51,888 nucleotides of DNA, taken from assembly GCF_000422425.1 (NCBI RefSeq), contig NZ_AULT01000047.1, positions 1 to 51,888 of the forward strand. Direction: 5' to 3'. The DNA is from Oceanospirillum beijerinckii DSM 7166. GTDB taxonomy: Bacteria; Pseudomonadota; Gammaproteobacteria; Pseudomonadales; Halomonadaceae. How positions within the stretch are numbered: the stretch's first letter is position 1; each line of letters starts with the position of its first letter. The position numbers were made by a program, and so were the translations under genes. Under the pieces are notes generated by a model, which was not told the DNA's origin, did no database searches, and was given only the letters and a program-made list of their open reading frames with translations. Below are positions 44,659 through 51,888 of this stretch, piece after piece.

Positions 44659-45405
44659 TTACACAGCCCGTATATCAACCAAACGATCCGCGACCGCTTC
44701 ACGTACATCTTCGTCGTGGAAGATGCCGACAATGGCTGCGCCTCGGGCTTTAGCTTCATGGATCAGCTCAACCACTACCTTGCGGTTTTTTGCATCCAGG
44801 GATGCGGTTGGCTCATCCAGCAGCATAATGGGGTAATCGACGATAAAGCCTCGGGCGATATTCACACGCTGCTGCTCACCACCAGAGAAGGTGCTCGGTG
44901 CTAGCTGCCACAGGCGCTCAGGTACATTCAAACGGCTTAAAAGTGTCTTAGCTTTCTCTTCGCATATCGCTTTATCGACGCCCAGATCCAGCAGCGGTTG
45001 CATCACCACATCTACCGTGCTGACCCGTGGGATCACACGCAGAAACTGGGAGACATAACCCAGCGTCTGCTCACGCAGGGCGATAATGCGACGGGGTTGG
45101 GCAGAGGTGATATCCACCAGCTCATCACCATCACGCAGTACAATCTGGCCTTCATTAACCGAGTAGTTCGCGTACAGGGCTTTCAGAAAAGTACTCTTAC
45201 CGGCACCGGACTGACCGTGCAGTACCACACACTCGCCGGAATCTACTTGCAGATCGATGCCTTTCAGCACCTCAAAGCTCACACCGCCCTGGTTGTGCAG
45301 GGTGAAGGATTTTTGAAATCCACTGACCTGAATCATCGCCGCAGGGTCTAGCACTGTTTCTCCAGCGCCACCTGCATTCACAGTCATCTCACTTGTCATA
45401 TTCAT
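44659..45405 (-). CDS. phnL: C-P lyase system ABC-type protein PhnL
   Basis: A 248-aa ABC ATPase-like protein. Walker [16 protein letters not shown], signature [16 protein letters not shown], Walker [14 protein letters not shown], and the PhnL-typical ending [20 protein letters not shown]. PhnL is required for alkylphosphonate transfer to the ribose triphosphate and binds the PhnGHIJK core. The N-terminal ~30 residues ([13 protein letters not shown]) are an extension; ATG 45405 is the likely start but the ribosome site is weak. It follows phnK after 31 bp. Confidence 0.93.
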   Translation of the reverse strand: MNMTSEMTVNAGGAGETVLDPAAMIQVSGFQKSFTLHNQGGVSFEVLKGIDLQVDSGECVVLHGQSGAGKSTFLKALYANYSVNEGQIVLRDGDELVDITSAQPRRIIALREQTLGYVSQFLRVIPRVSTVDVVMQPLLDLGVDKAICEEKAKTLLSRLNVPERLWQLAPSTFSGGEQQRVNIARGFIVDYPIMLLDEPTASLDAKNRKVVVELIHEAKARGAAIVGIFHDEDVREAVADRLVDIRAV

Positions 45406-45436
45406 CGTTCGCCTGGCTCTTCAAATAGTGCTTCAA

Positions 45437-46294
45437 TCAGTTCTGCAAAATGGATGAAACCAATAACTGGGTATAAGGGTGTTGCGGGTCATCCAGCACC
45501 TGATCGGTCAGGCCGGTTTCCACCACTTCACCACGTCGCATCACCATCAGACGGTGGGCCAGCAAACGCGCCACCGCCAGATCGTGGGTCACGATAATCA
45601 CCGACAGTCCCAACTGAGAAACCAGATTACGCAGCAGATCCAACAAACGGGCCTGTACCGATACATCCAGACCGCCCGTCGGCTCATCCATAAAGATCAG
45701 CTTCGGATGAGTCACCAGATTACGGGCAATCTGCAGACGCTGTTGCATACCGCCGGAGAACTGACTCGGACGATCATCAATACGACCGGTATCGATCTCT
45801 ACCGCTGTCAGCCACTCCTCAGCCTTCTCACGGATGCTGCCGTAGTGACGCTCACCTACCGCCATCAAACGCTCACCGATATTGGCACCGGCACTGACAT
45901 TCATCCGCAGACCGTCACGAGCATGTTGATGCACAATGCCCCACTCGGAACGCATTAGCACACGACGCTCCGCTTCATCACAGGCATACAGATCCAACTC
46001 ACCAAACTGAGCGCTGTTATAGATCACCTGACCTGAATCGGGCTGCAAGCGAGCTGGCAGCGTGCTTAACAGCGTGGATTTACCGGAACCGGACTCACCC
46101 ACAATGCCCAATACTTCACCCGGATACAGATCAAAGCTAACATCACCACAGCCCTTGCCTGGGGCGTAGAACTTGCAGATATCCCGCACACTTAACAGAG
46201 GCGCGTCATCCTGCCGCTTGCCTGCTTGCCTTTCCGCGCTCGCATCTTTGCCACCCGTCAAAGGCTGACCATTTACATTCTGGATAGCATTCAC
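45437..46294 (-). CDS. phnK: C-P lyase system ABC-type protein PhnK
   Basis: A 285-aa ABC ATPase-like protein that docks on PhnJ in the C-P lyase core. Walker A GIVGESGSGKSTLLSTL, signature QFSGGMQQRLQIARNL, Walker B LIFMDEPTGGLDVSVQ, and the conserved VVETGLTDQVLDDPQHPYTQ end. A ~28-residue Gly/Gln/Arg-rich N-terminal extension precedes the ABC fold (LLSVRDICKFY). Its start overlaps the phnJ stop by 4 nt. Confidence 0.94.
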   Translation of the reverse strand: MNAIQNVNGQPLTGGKDASAERQAGKRQDDAPLLSVRDICKFYAPGKGCGDVSFDLYPGEVLGIVGESGSGKSTLLSTLPARLQPDSGQVIYNSAQFGELDLYACDEAERRVLMRSEWGIVHQHARDGLRMNVSAGANIGERLMAVGERHYGSIREKAEEWLTAVEIDTGRIDDRPSQFSGGMQQRLQIARNLVTHPKLIFMDEPTGGLDVSVQARLLDLLRNLVSQLGLSVIIVTHDLAVARLLAHRLMVMRRGEVVETGLTDQVLDDPQHPYTQLLVSSILQN

Positions 46295-47283
46295 GGGGCC
46301 ATCTCCTCTGCTTTTGTATCGTCCTGGGTTTTGCGTTCTTGCTGGGATTGATTGGGCTCAGGTGTTAGCCCTTGCTGACCTTCAGGGTTCTCAGCGGTAA
46401 AACCCTGCTCAACACGTTCGCGACAGTAATCCGTATCCGAACAGACAAACATCTTGTTGCCTGCATCATCCATAATCACCTCATCCAGGAAGCTGTGATC
46501 GGAACCACAGATGGAACAGCTCTCTTCCCAGCTCTGTACCTCAAATGGGTAATCATCAAAGTCCAGACTCATCACTTTGGTGTACGGCGGCACAGCGTAG
46601 ATACGTTTCTCGAAACCGGCACCAAACAGCTGCAGCGCAGGCATCTGGTTCATTTTCGGGTTATCGAATTTAGGGATCGGCGACGGGTCCATCATATAGC
46701 GATCATTCACCATCACCGGGTAGTCGTAACTGGTGGCAATATGGCCAAAACGGGCCACGTCTTCATACAGTTTTACCTGCATCGCGCCGTATTCACGCAG
46801 GGCGTGCATCTTCCGAGTCTCGGTTTCACGGGGTTCGATAAAACGCAGCGGCTCAGGAATCGGCACCTGATAGATCAGAATCTGATCATTACGCAGCTGA
46901 CGCTCAGGGATACGGTGACGGGTCTGAATCAGACTGGCATCCGCCGTATGTTCGGTGGTTTCAACGCCCGCTGTTTTAGCAAAGAATCGACGGATACTGA
47001 CCGCATTCGTAGTATCATCCGCGCCCTGGTCGATCACTTTCAGCGTATCGGCTTCACCAATGACGGTCGCAGTCAGCTGCATACCACCGGTACCCCAACC
47101 ATGAGGCAGTGGCATCTCGCGACCACCAAACGGCACCTGATAACCCGGAATCGCCACCGCTTTTAGCATGGCACGACGAAGCATGCGTTTGGATTGCTCA
47201 TCCAGATAAGCAAAGTTATAACCTTCAGCACCTGCGGTTTGAGTGGCAGGCTTATTCAATTGAGATGACAATTGAGACGACAT
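46291..47283 (-). CDS. phnJ: Carbon-phosphorus lyase PhnJ (radical SAM)
   Basis: A 330-aa catalytic subunit that cleaves the C-P bond of ribose-1-phosphonate 5-phosphate by glycyl/thiyl radical chemistry. It has the PhnJ-specific cysteines CSICGSD and CSDTDYC near residues 250-280: three ligate the [4Fe-4S] cluster and one is the thiyl cysteine. The opening GYNFAYLDEQSKRMLRRAML and LPHGWGTGGMQLTATVIG are highly conserved. The C-terminus has an extra acidic, Gln-rich tail (PEPNQSQQERKTQDDTKAEE). It overlaps phnI and phnK by a few nt. Confidence 0.97.
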   Translation of the reverse strand: MSSQLSSQLNKPATQTAGAEGYNFAYLDEQSKRMLRRAMLKAVAIPGYQVPFGGREMPLPHGWGTGGMQLTATVIGEADTLKVIDQGADDTTNAVSIRRFFAKTAGVETTEHTADASLIQTRHRIPERQLRNDQILIYQVPIPEPLRFIEPRETETRKMHALREYGAMQVKLYEDVARFGHIATSYDYPVMVNDRYMMDPSPIPKFDNPKMNQMPALQLFGAGFEKRIYAVPPYTKVMSLDFDDYPFEVQSWEESCSICGSDHSFLDEVIMDDAGNKMFVCSDTDYCRERVEQGFTAENPEGQQGLTPEPNQSQQERKTQDDTKAEEMAP

Positions 47284-48503
47284 TAGATCTTCTCCCCTGC
47301 AGTATCAGCCTTGTCTTCAGACGGCTGAGCAGATGCTTCACTGGCGGCTTTACGTAAACGACGGATCATCTCCAGCTCAGACTGGAAATCCACGTAGTGC
47401 GGCAGTTTCAGGTGCGAGACAAAACCGTTGGCCGAGACACAATCGGTGTGGGACAACACAAATTCCTGATCTTGAGTTGGATAGTTCACTGCTTCACCCA
47501 GCTCTTCCGCACGCAGGGCACGCTCAACCAGCGCAACCGACATCGCTTTACGCTCCGCACGGCCCATGGCGATACCGTAACCACGGGTAAACTGTGGCGG
47601 CTGATCTTTACTGCCGTGGAACTGGTTGACCATTTCACACTCGGTCAGCATCACTTCGCCGATCTCAATGGGGAAACCCAACTCTTCCGGCACCAGCTCA
47701 ACACTCACCAGACCAGAGCGCATCTCACCGGCAAACGGGTGGCTATCACCGTAACCACGCATGGAGGCGTAACTTAGCGACAGCAGAAAACCCTCATCCC
47801 CCCTGATCAGATTCTGCAGACGTACTGCACGCTCCGCTGGATAGTTCACCGGCTGACGGGTCAGGTCGCGAGGTGTAATGTCTTCTTCACCATCCGCACG
47901 GCTTTGCTCGATCAGGCCTTCCTGATTCAGCAGCTCCAACACTCGTGGGCAGGCTTCCAGCTTGTCACTGGTTTTGGTTTCGGTCCTAGCTTCAGATGGA
48001 AATTGTGGGACACCCACATTGTTAGCAGATAGATCAGATTGCAGGACACCCATATTATTAGAAGCCTGTTCAGGCTCAGACAGAGCGCTATCACCTTCCG
48101 CTAACAGGGCAAAATCCAGCAGACGATGGGTATAGTCGTAAGTACTACCTAACACCTGACCGCCCGGCAGATCCTTAAAAGTGCCGGAGATACGACGCTC
48201 AATCTGCATCTGCTCAGTATCCACCGGCTCGCTATAACCAAAACGTGGCAGCGTGGTACGGTAAGCCCGCAGCAGGAAGATCGCCTCAACACTGTCACCA
48301 CTGGCTTGTTTCAGTGCCAGCGCCGCCAGTTCAGGGTCATACACCGAACCCTCATTCATCACACGATCCACTGCCAACGGCAGCTGCTGTTTGATCTGCT
48401 CAACGCTGAGTTCAGCAATGGCCGTATCACCACGACGCTGCTCGCGCATTAAGGCGTGTGCGTTATCAATCGCCTTCTCGCCGCCTTTTACTGCAACATA
48501 CAT
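47283..48503 (-). CDS. phnI: C-P lyase core subunit PhnI, with an inserted linker
   Basis: A 406-aa PhnI, about 50 residues longer than E. coli PhnI. With G, H and L it catalyses transfer of the phosphonate to ATP ribose, releasing adenine. The start MYVAVKGGEKAIDNAHALMR, then GSTYDYTHRLLDFALLAEGD and YGIAMGRAERKAMSVALVE are hallmarks. The additional length lies at ~140-190, after the LLAEGD segment, where two copies of a 24-bp repeat encode SNNMGVLQSDLSANNVGVPQ. The insert keeps frame and sits in a region that is a variable loop in the family, so the protein is probably functional. Confidence 0.94.
   Translation of the reverse strand: MYVAVKGGEKAIDNAHALMREQRRGDTAIAELSVEQIKQQLPLAVDRVMNEGSVYDPELAALALKQASGDSVEAIFLLRAYRTTLPRFGYSEPVDTEQMQIERRISGTFKDLPGGQVLGSTYDYTHRLLDFALLAEGDSALSEPEQASNNMGVLQSDLSANNVGVPQFPSEARTETKTSDKLEACPRVLELLNQEGLIEQSRADGEEDITPRDLTRQPVNYPAERAVRLQNLIRGDEGFLLSLSYASMRGYGDSHPFAGEMRSGLVSVELVPEELGFPIEIGEVMLTECEMVNQFHGSKDQPPQFTRGYGIAMGRAERKAMSVALVERALRAEELGEAVNYPTQDQEFVLSHTDCVSANGFVSHLKLPHYVDFQSELEMIRRLRKAASEASAQPSEDKADTAGEKI
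48007..48066 (-). repeat. Two direct repeats with GGACACCCA core inside phnI
   Basis: Copies at 48007-48030 (GGGACACCCACATTGTTAGC...) and 48043-48066 (AGGACACCCATATTATTAGA...) match at most positions. A third copy, AGGACACCCATAAAATTAGA, is at 51173, next to the IS30 remnant. On the coding strand they give N-N-M-G-V-L and N-N-V-G-V-P in the extra PhnI linker. They look like pieces of a dispersed repeat that inserted in frame. Confidence 0.7.
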
Positions 48504-49196
48504 TTAGTTGGCCTCCTGCTGAGTGGTATTACGAATACCGTCTTCGTTATCGCTCGGCTTAATCTCGGTTGAACGCGGTAACGCCACCAATTGATCATCC
48601 GCACAGAACACACAGTCCACACCCAGCGGGAAACGCTTACGGCTATTCACCAGATCCAGACGGAAACTGTATGGCAAACCCTTCGCACTCAGGCCTCGCT
48701 CGGTCTCGATACCCGGACCAGTCAGACACCAACCTTCGTCGCTATCCTGTACCTGGTTGGTGATCGCTTCCACCTGCACAATCAAAGTGGTGGATTGATC
48801 CGGGTATTCAGAGTTACCCCAGTTCAGCGTCTTCAGTTCAGGCAGTTCATCCGCTAAAGCCAGAGCGAAATCCGCCTCAGCAGGCTCAGATACCATAGGG
48901 CACTGACAGTGGAATCTGAGATTGCTTACTACCACATCATCGCCAGCCAGTGTCGGGCTTAACCAGATTTTGGTATCCGCATCAAACAGCGTCAGTGCGA
49001 TCTCCCAGCTGCTTTTATTCAAAGCTCCCGGTGTCTTATCGGTCAGATCCGCAGTCAGAATGGTGCCCGGCTCACTCATCGCCTTCAGCACCTTACGGAA
49101 TACCTTCTGCGCGTCCTGTACCGCATCATCAAAACCCGCCATCAGCAGATCACTGCGTACTGCACCACGGTTCATACTATTTACCTGCACAGACAT
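48504..49196 (-). CDS. phnH: C-P lyase core subunit PhnH
   Basis: A 230-aa PhnH (E. coli 194 aa). It forms the core complex with G, I and J; the fold is PLP-transferase-like but without the cofactor. Conserved pieces: GFDDAVQDAQKVFRKVLKAM, SEPGTILTA near the start, FALALADELPELKTLNWGNS, and the terminal FPLGVDCVFCADDQLVALPR. Both ends carry short non-conserved extensions. Its ATG overlaps the phnG stop (TAATG) and phnI starts immediately after its stop. Confidence 0.94.
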   Translation of the reverse strand: MSVQVNSMNRGAVRSDLLMAGFDDAVQDAQKVFRKVLKAMSEPGTILTADLTDKTPGALNKSSWEIALTLFDADTKIWLSPTLAGDDVVVSNLRFHCQCPMVSEPAEADFALALADELPELKTLNWGNSEYPDQSTTLIVQVEAITNQVQDSDEGWCLTGPGIETERGLSAKGLPYSFRLDLVNSRKRFPLGVDCVFCADDQLVALPRSTEIKPSDNEDGIRNTTQQEAN

Positions 49197-49657
49197 TAGT
49201 CTTCTCCCCGAACCAGCGTGAAGAAATCCACCTTAGTGGCCGACGCCTTAGCTTCGCGCTCGGCCTTCGCCGCAACCAACTGAGCTTCCAGCGGCGCAAT
49301 TAACTGCTCTTGCAGCGCTACCTGATAATCACGATCCTGCAGCAACGCATCCGCCAAAGCCGCCGTTAACGCATGGGCTTTATTACGCCCCGCTACATAA
49401 CTCACACCCAGGCTGCCACTGGCCAGACGCACCGCACAGCGGGTTAACGTCATCTCCCCCAGATTAAATGGCTGACCGCTACCGCCCACACGGCCACGCA
49501 TCATGGTTAAGCCGATCTCCGGCTTACGGATAAACTGATATTCCGGCTCAATCGCCAAAGCCTGCCACTGATCCTGCAGCGCTTTGCTGTCTGCCTTAGC
49601 CAACACAGAGATCCAGTGCTGACGGGCACTTTTGCTCTGCTGTTCTGACATCGTCAT
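49196..49657 (-). CDS. phnG: C-P lyase core subunit PhnG
   Basis: A 153-aa PhnG, first gene of the operon. Motifs: RKPEIGLTMMRGRVGGSGQP, FNLGEMTLTRCAVRLASGSL and YVAGRNKAHALTAALADALL. PhnG participates with H, I and L in phosphonate activation. AAAGG stands 7 nt before ATG 49657. The upstream 214 bp (to the TIR gene) should contain the promoter: TTCGCA and TTCTAT with 17-bp spacing are a weak candidate. I could not find a Pho box, and neither phnF nor phnCDE precedes it. Confidence 0.94.
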   Translation of the reverse strand: MTMSEQQSKSARQHWISVLAKADSKALQDQWQALAIEPEYQFIRKPEIGLTMMRGRVGGSGQPFNLGEMTLTRCAVRLASGSLGVSYVAGRNKAHALTAALADALLQDRDYQVALQEQLIAPLEAQLVAAKAEREAKASATKVDFFTLVRGED

Positions 49658-49825
49658 GGTTCTACCTTTTCGGTGTTTAGCTAATCAATGACCGCTATTT
49701 TTACCGCGTTAAGGCATAGAAAAAATGGAGAATAATTTTGCGAATACCCTAGAAATTCTAAAGACAGAGTTAGAAAGGCTATGCACAGGGGGGTTCGGGG
49801 GATTGCAGAGGGGCTAGAAAGAGAA

Positions 49826-49854
49826 AACCCGGTAAAAATGGATTTTACCGGGTT
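49826..49854 (-). terminator. Terminator of the TIR gene
   Basis: 12-bp perfect stem AACCCGGTAAAA / TTTTACCGGGTT (49826-49837, 49843-49854) with a 5-nt loop. On the minus strand it is followed by TTCTCTTT. It separates the TIR gene from the phn operon. Confidence 0.85.
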
Positions 49855-49871
49855 CGGATGTCACGGAGTTG

Positions 49872-50774
49872 TCATTTTTGGGTGGCAGTAGGTAGTGTTA
49901 AAAGCTTCTCTTTTTCATAGTTATTTAAATCTCTTGTGATGCTTTTCACATATCGATGAATATCACCAATATAACTAGAAACATTTATAAGGATATCCTT
50001 GCCTGTGTCCTCCCCTAGACGCCTGCTTGTAACAACAACATCAAGCCTCTTTAATGATTTTTTATCTACCATACTCATATTCCGTATTTCTTTAGTAGAG
50101 TCTTTCAATAAGAGCTTTATGTTTTCAGTAATAATATTTTCTGACATAAAGCTTGTAATTATGAATCGCCCATACCAATCTAATCCTAAATCACAATATT
50201 CCTCATAACGCTGAGAAGCTTCTTCATTACAGAATACAGTGACTTGAGTAAGTACGGTGTATGGAGCCTCTTTCGCTTGTTCAACCAGAGTAAACTCCAT
50301 CGTAAACCTGCCGTCGTACTCCCCCCAGTCCATCCCCCAATCTACATGATAATTATCATGTACCATTCTGCTTTGATTAGGGTTTGTGACCTTAGCTATC
50401 GCATCCATTACAGAGCTAAAACCTTGGTCAAATGAGCCTCGAAAATCAGCGTACATCTTTTCACGTAGAAAGACAGGGATTTTGCAATCATCTATCACTA
50501 CAGGGAGAATAATCACTCTTTTTTCGTCTAATTCTCTCATCAGAGCAGAGTTTAACTCTTTCTTACACCACTCAGAGCTGACAGATGATTCAGACAAAAT
50601 AACAATTAGAGCACTAGACTCTTCAATCGCATTCTGTACTTTATCAAGAATGGAGTCTCCAACATTAAGATTCCATTTATCAACCCAAACATGAGCATTG
50701 CTATTTACTAAGTTACCGGCTAGTTTGCTAACAAACCCTTCATCTTGGTGAGAATAGCTTATAAATATAGACAT
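49872..50774 (-). CDS. TIR-domain protein with a C-terminal domain of unknown function
   Basis: I start at ATG 50774 (MSIFISYSHQDEGFV), preceded by GGGGAA; the longer in-frame ATG 50825 lacks a site. The 300-aa product has an N-terminal TIR domain (~1-135): MSIFISYSHQDE strand, NAHVWVDKWNLNVGDSI, then VILSESSVSSEWCKKELNSA with the WxxxE arrangement W69...E73, where E73 is the expected catalytic Glu of TIR NADases. The C-terminal ~165 residues (from NPNQSRMVHDNYHVDWGMDW) are unfamiliar and lack membrane segments. Bacterial TIRs are often NAD+-consuming defence effectors or toxins. It sits between the phn operon and IS debris. A defence role is inference. Confidence 0.85.
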   Translation of the reverse strand: MSIFISYSHQDEGFVSKLAGNLVNSNAHVWVDKWNLNVGDSILDKVQNAIEESSALIVILSESSVSSEWCKKELNSALMRELDEKRVIILPVVIDDCKIPVFLREKMYADFRGSFDQGFSSVMDAIAKVTNPNQSRMVHDNYHVDWGMDWGEYDGRFTMEFTLVEQAKEAPYTVLTQVTVFCNEEASQRYEEYCDLGLDWYGRFIITSFMSENIITENIKLLLKDSTKEIRNMSMVDKKSLKRLDVVVTSRRLGEDTGKDILINVSSYIGDIHRYVKSITRDLNNYEKEKLLTLPTATQK

Positions 50775-50856
50775 AATTCCCCGAACTACTTTTAACGAAA
50801 ATCCAGATAGCACCAAGCTTAGCATATAAAACTAATTAAACATGCCCTGAAGCAGC

Positions 50857-51069
50857 TCAATGCCTCTGCCCGATCTGCGTAATAAATAAAATAAATAGGA
50901 TAAATAAAAGGACATATATGGACACCTCGCCAATGTCCAGCCGTTTGACATCATTAATTACACTCAGTCTATCTGATCTGGCTTCCTGAAGAATAGATGG
51001 CACTTGTACATATATCCGGCTTCTTTCATAAACATACCTGTCCGAGCCTTGATGAGACCTAAGACGCAT
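50857..51069 (-). CDS. Possible small C-terminally anchored membrane protein
   Basis: A 70-aa frame 82 bp upstream of the TIR gene, same strand. It has a basic/polar N-terminus (MRLRSHQGSDRYVYERSRIY) and one hydrophobic segment near the C-terminus (VSIYVLLFILFILFITQIG, ~48-66), a tail-anchored topology. AAGGTC lies about 9 nt before the ATG. It is close enough to be co-transcribed with the TIR gene and might be its partner, but coding evidence is only compositional and the region is full of IS scars. I do not recognise a family. Confidence 0.35.
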   Translation of the reverse strand: MRLRSHQGSDRYVYERSRIYVQVPSILQEARSDRLSVINDVKRLDIGEVSIYVLLFILFILFITQIGQRH

Positions 51070-51172
51070 TGCTTGACCTTGGCACCCACCTGGCCTCTAA
51101 GGCCTATGTCCTAACTCAGGTTCCAGCAACGCTAAACCATTCTTTTCATCAGTACTGCACACAAAGAATAAT

Positions 51173-51198
51173 AGGACACCCATAAAATTAGACAGCCT
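51173..51198. repeat. GGACACCCA repeat copy beside the IS30 remnant
   Basis: AGGACACCCATAAAATTAGA followed by CAGCCT, closely similar to the two copies inside phnI at 48007-48066. It lies 17 bp from the stop of the truncated IS30 transposase and may be the outer end or inverted repeat of that element. Confidence 0.6.
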
Positions 51199-51214
51199 CA
51201 GAATCCTGGCAGGT

Positions 51215-51580
51215 TCAATCTGGAAGTGCACCATAAAGTTCATTATAGATTTCAATTGGTGTTCGGTACCCCAGACATTTTTTCGGACGAGTGTTTAAGT
51301 CTCGTTCGATATCCTGGATCTGCTTCTCAGTCACCATCGAAAAGTCAGTGCCTTTCGGTAGATAGCGGCGAATGAGACCATTCACTTGCTCTACAGCCCC
51401 TTTCTCCCAGCTATGGTAAGGCAGGCAGAAGTAAGAGAGGCATCCTAGCTTCTCGTTGATTTTTAAATGCCTGGCATTCTCAGGGCCATTATCATAAGTA
51501 ATTGATTGAACAAAACCTGAAGGGTATGCACTCAGCCGTTTAACAACGGCATTGCTCGTAATCAGAGACTTTTTTGATCC
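51215..51580 (-). pseudogene. IS30-family transposase, C-terminal fragment
   Basis: The minus strand encodes 121 codons of an IS30-type DDE transposase: TYDNGPENARH carries the second Asp, and FCLPYHSWEKGAVEQVNGLI followed by RRYLPKGTDF the catalytic Glu region; DIERDLNTRPKKCLGYRTPI precedes the TGA at 51215. The N-terminal HTH and first catalytic Asp are missing. The frame is lost at about 51580, where IS1182-like terminal sequence begins, so an insertion interrupts it. The 5' part may lie beyond the window. There is no start codon, so it cannot be expressed as shown. Confidence 0.88.
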
Positions 51581-51888
51581 TAGCAGCCTGTCGGACTTAA
51601 GCTGTCAATAGGCTTAAAAATCAGAAAAAATTGCGATTTATGCAGGGATATTCCTATTTTTTGAGAATATCCCTGTTCAATACCTTATTTTAGGCGCAAC
51701 TTGGCTATTCGTTTTAGATTCCAGGCCATACACACCAAGCTCCATTCTCCTGTCACTCCCTTCAGTCCTCGTAGCGAGAACTGACGGAAGCCCAAGACCG
51801 ATTTGATAATACCGAAGACCGGCTCAACCGTTTGTTTACGTAAGGCATAGATCGCTCGTCCTGCCTTGGTCCTTAACTTATGTGCCAT
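51581..51888 (-). mobile_element. IS1182-like element, 3' end (continues past window)
   Basis: The transposase C-terminus at 51685 plus ~100 bp of 3' noncoding sequence reaching the broken IS30 frame. The terminus probably begins near 51583 with GCAGCCTGTCGGACTTAAGC; the exact end needs the other terminus, which is outside the window. Confidence 0.6.
51685..51888 (-). CDS. IS1182-family transposase, C-terminal part (cut by window edge)
   Basis: 67 residues at the end of a DDE transposase: MAHKLRTKAGRAIYALRKQT, then VEPVFGIIKSVLGFRQFSLR with the catalytic Glu (VEPVFG), and LRGLKGVTGEWSLVCMAWNL. This is the standard end of IS1182/IS5-group proteins. The ATG at the window edge is only an internal Met. 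The frame is open to the boundary, so the gene may be intact upstream. Confidence 0.87.
   Translation of the reverse strand: MAHKLRTKAGRAIYALRKQTVEPVFGIIKSVLGFRQFSLRGLKGVTGEWSLVCMAWNLKRIAKLRLK

Noticed and set aside
46372..47166. 264-aa plus-strand frame opposite phnJ.
   Set aside because: Antisense shadow of a highly conserved gene; no family match or ribosome site.
49658..49871. Pho box upstream of phnG.
   Set aside because: I could not find two CTGTCAT-like half-sites 11 bp apart; only a weak sigma-70-like pair is visible.

Overview
The window looks like chromosome from a marine gammaproteobacterium, probably Oceanospirillales-like. I infer this from the gene content (proS, ygiQ, C-P lyase phn genes, sigZ, pirin, many AraC/LysR/MocR regulators), moderate GC and ordinary Shine-Dalgarno sites. 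No rRNA or other taxonomic marker is present, so the placement is an inference.

Layout. 1-3.7 kb: eroded accessory DNA with the 5' end of a PD-(D/E)XK 'transposase', a REP-associated tyrosine transposase (RAYT), an XRE/cupin regulator that lacks the front of its HTH, an AraC regulator and a stand-alone FabA. 3.8-5.6 kb: a LysE exporter, sigZ and a GST tail cut off at the edge of an IS66 element. 5.6-8.3 kb: the IS66 element (tnpA, tnpB, tnpC and a 55-aa convergent passenger gene). 8.5-19.7 kb: a six-gene electron-transfer cluster. 19.7-30.7 kb: MocR/EamA pair, YjbR, pirin, Aer-like chemoreceptor, hybrid histidine kinase, lytic transglycosylase, proS. 31.0-31.4 kb: two identical tRNA-Phe genes with promoter and terminator. 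31.6-41.7 kb: an unknown protein, YgiQ, LysR regulator, periplasmic binding proteins, GNAT, rhodanese, GlxA-type and AraC regulators, AhpD-like protein. 41.9-49.7 kb: C-P lyase genes phnGHIJKL and phnMNP on the minus strand, split by an inverted REP pair. 49.9-51.9 kb: a TIR protein with a possible small membrane protein, a truncated IS30 transposase and the end of an IS1182-like element.

The most interesting locus is 8516-19688. In order it encodes a 5-heme c cytochrome with an acidic low-complexity segment, an outer-membrane beta-barrel, a membrane-anchored FAD/NAD(P)/[2Fe-2S] reductase, a tetraheme cytochrome c554-like protein, a fusion of two cNMP-binding-like domains + four-cluster ferredoxin + five-helix membrane domain with two His-X13-His pairs (predicted two b hemes), and a 10-heme membrane-anchored cytochrome with a cytoplasmic Cys-rich tandem domain and five 45-bp acidic repeats. 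The parts could form a path from NAD(P)H through Fe-S clusters, b hemes and periplasmic c hemes towards the outer membrane, possibly gated by a cyclic nucleotide. The domains can be read in the sequence; the route, direction and partners are inference. I know of no named system with this composition, but I could not search.

The C-P lyase block has the core complex and processing enzymes (G,H,I,J,K,L,M,N,P), but no phnCDE transporter and no phnF regulator lies in the window. A short repeat family built around GGACACCCA is embedded in phnI coding sequence and occurs again beside the IS30 remnant at the right end.
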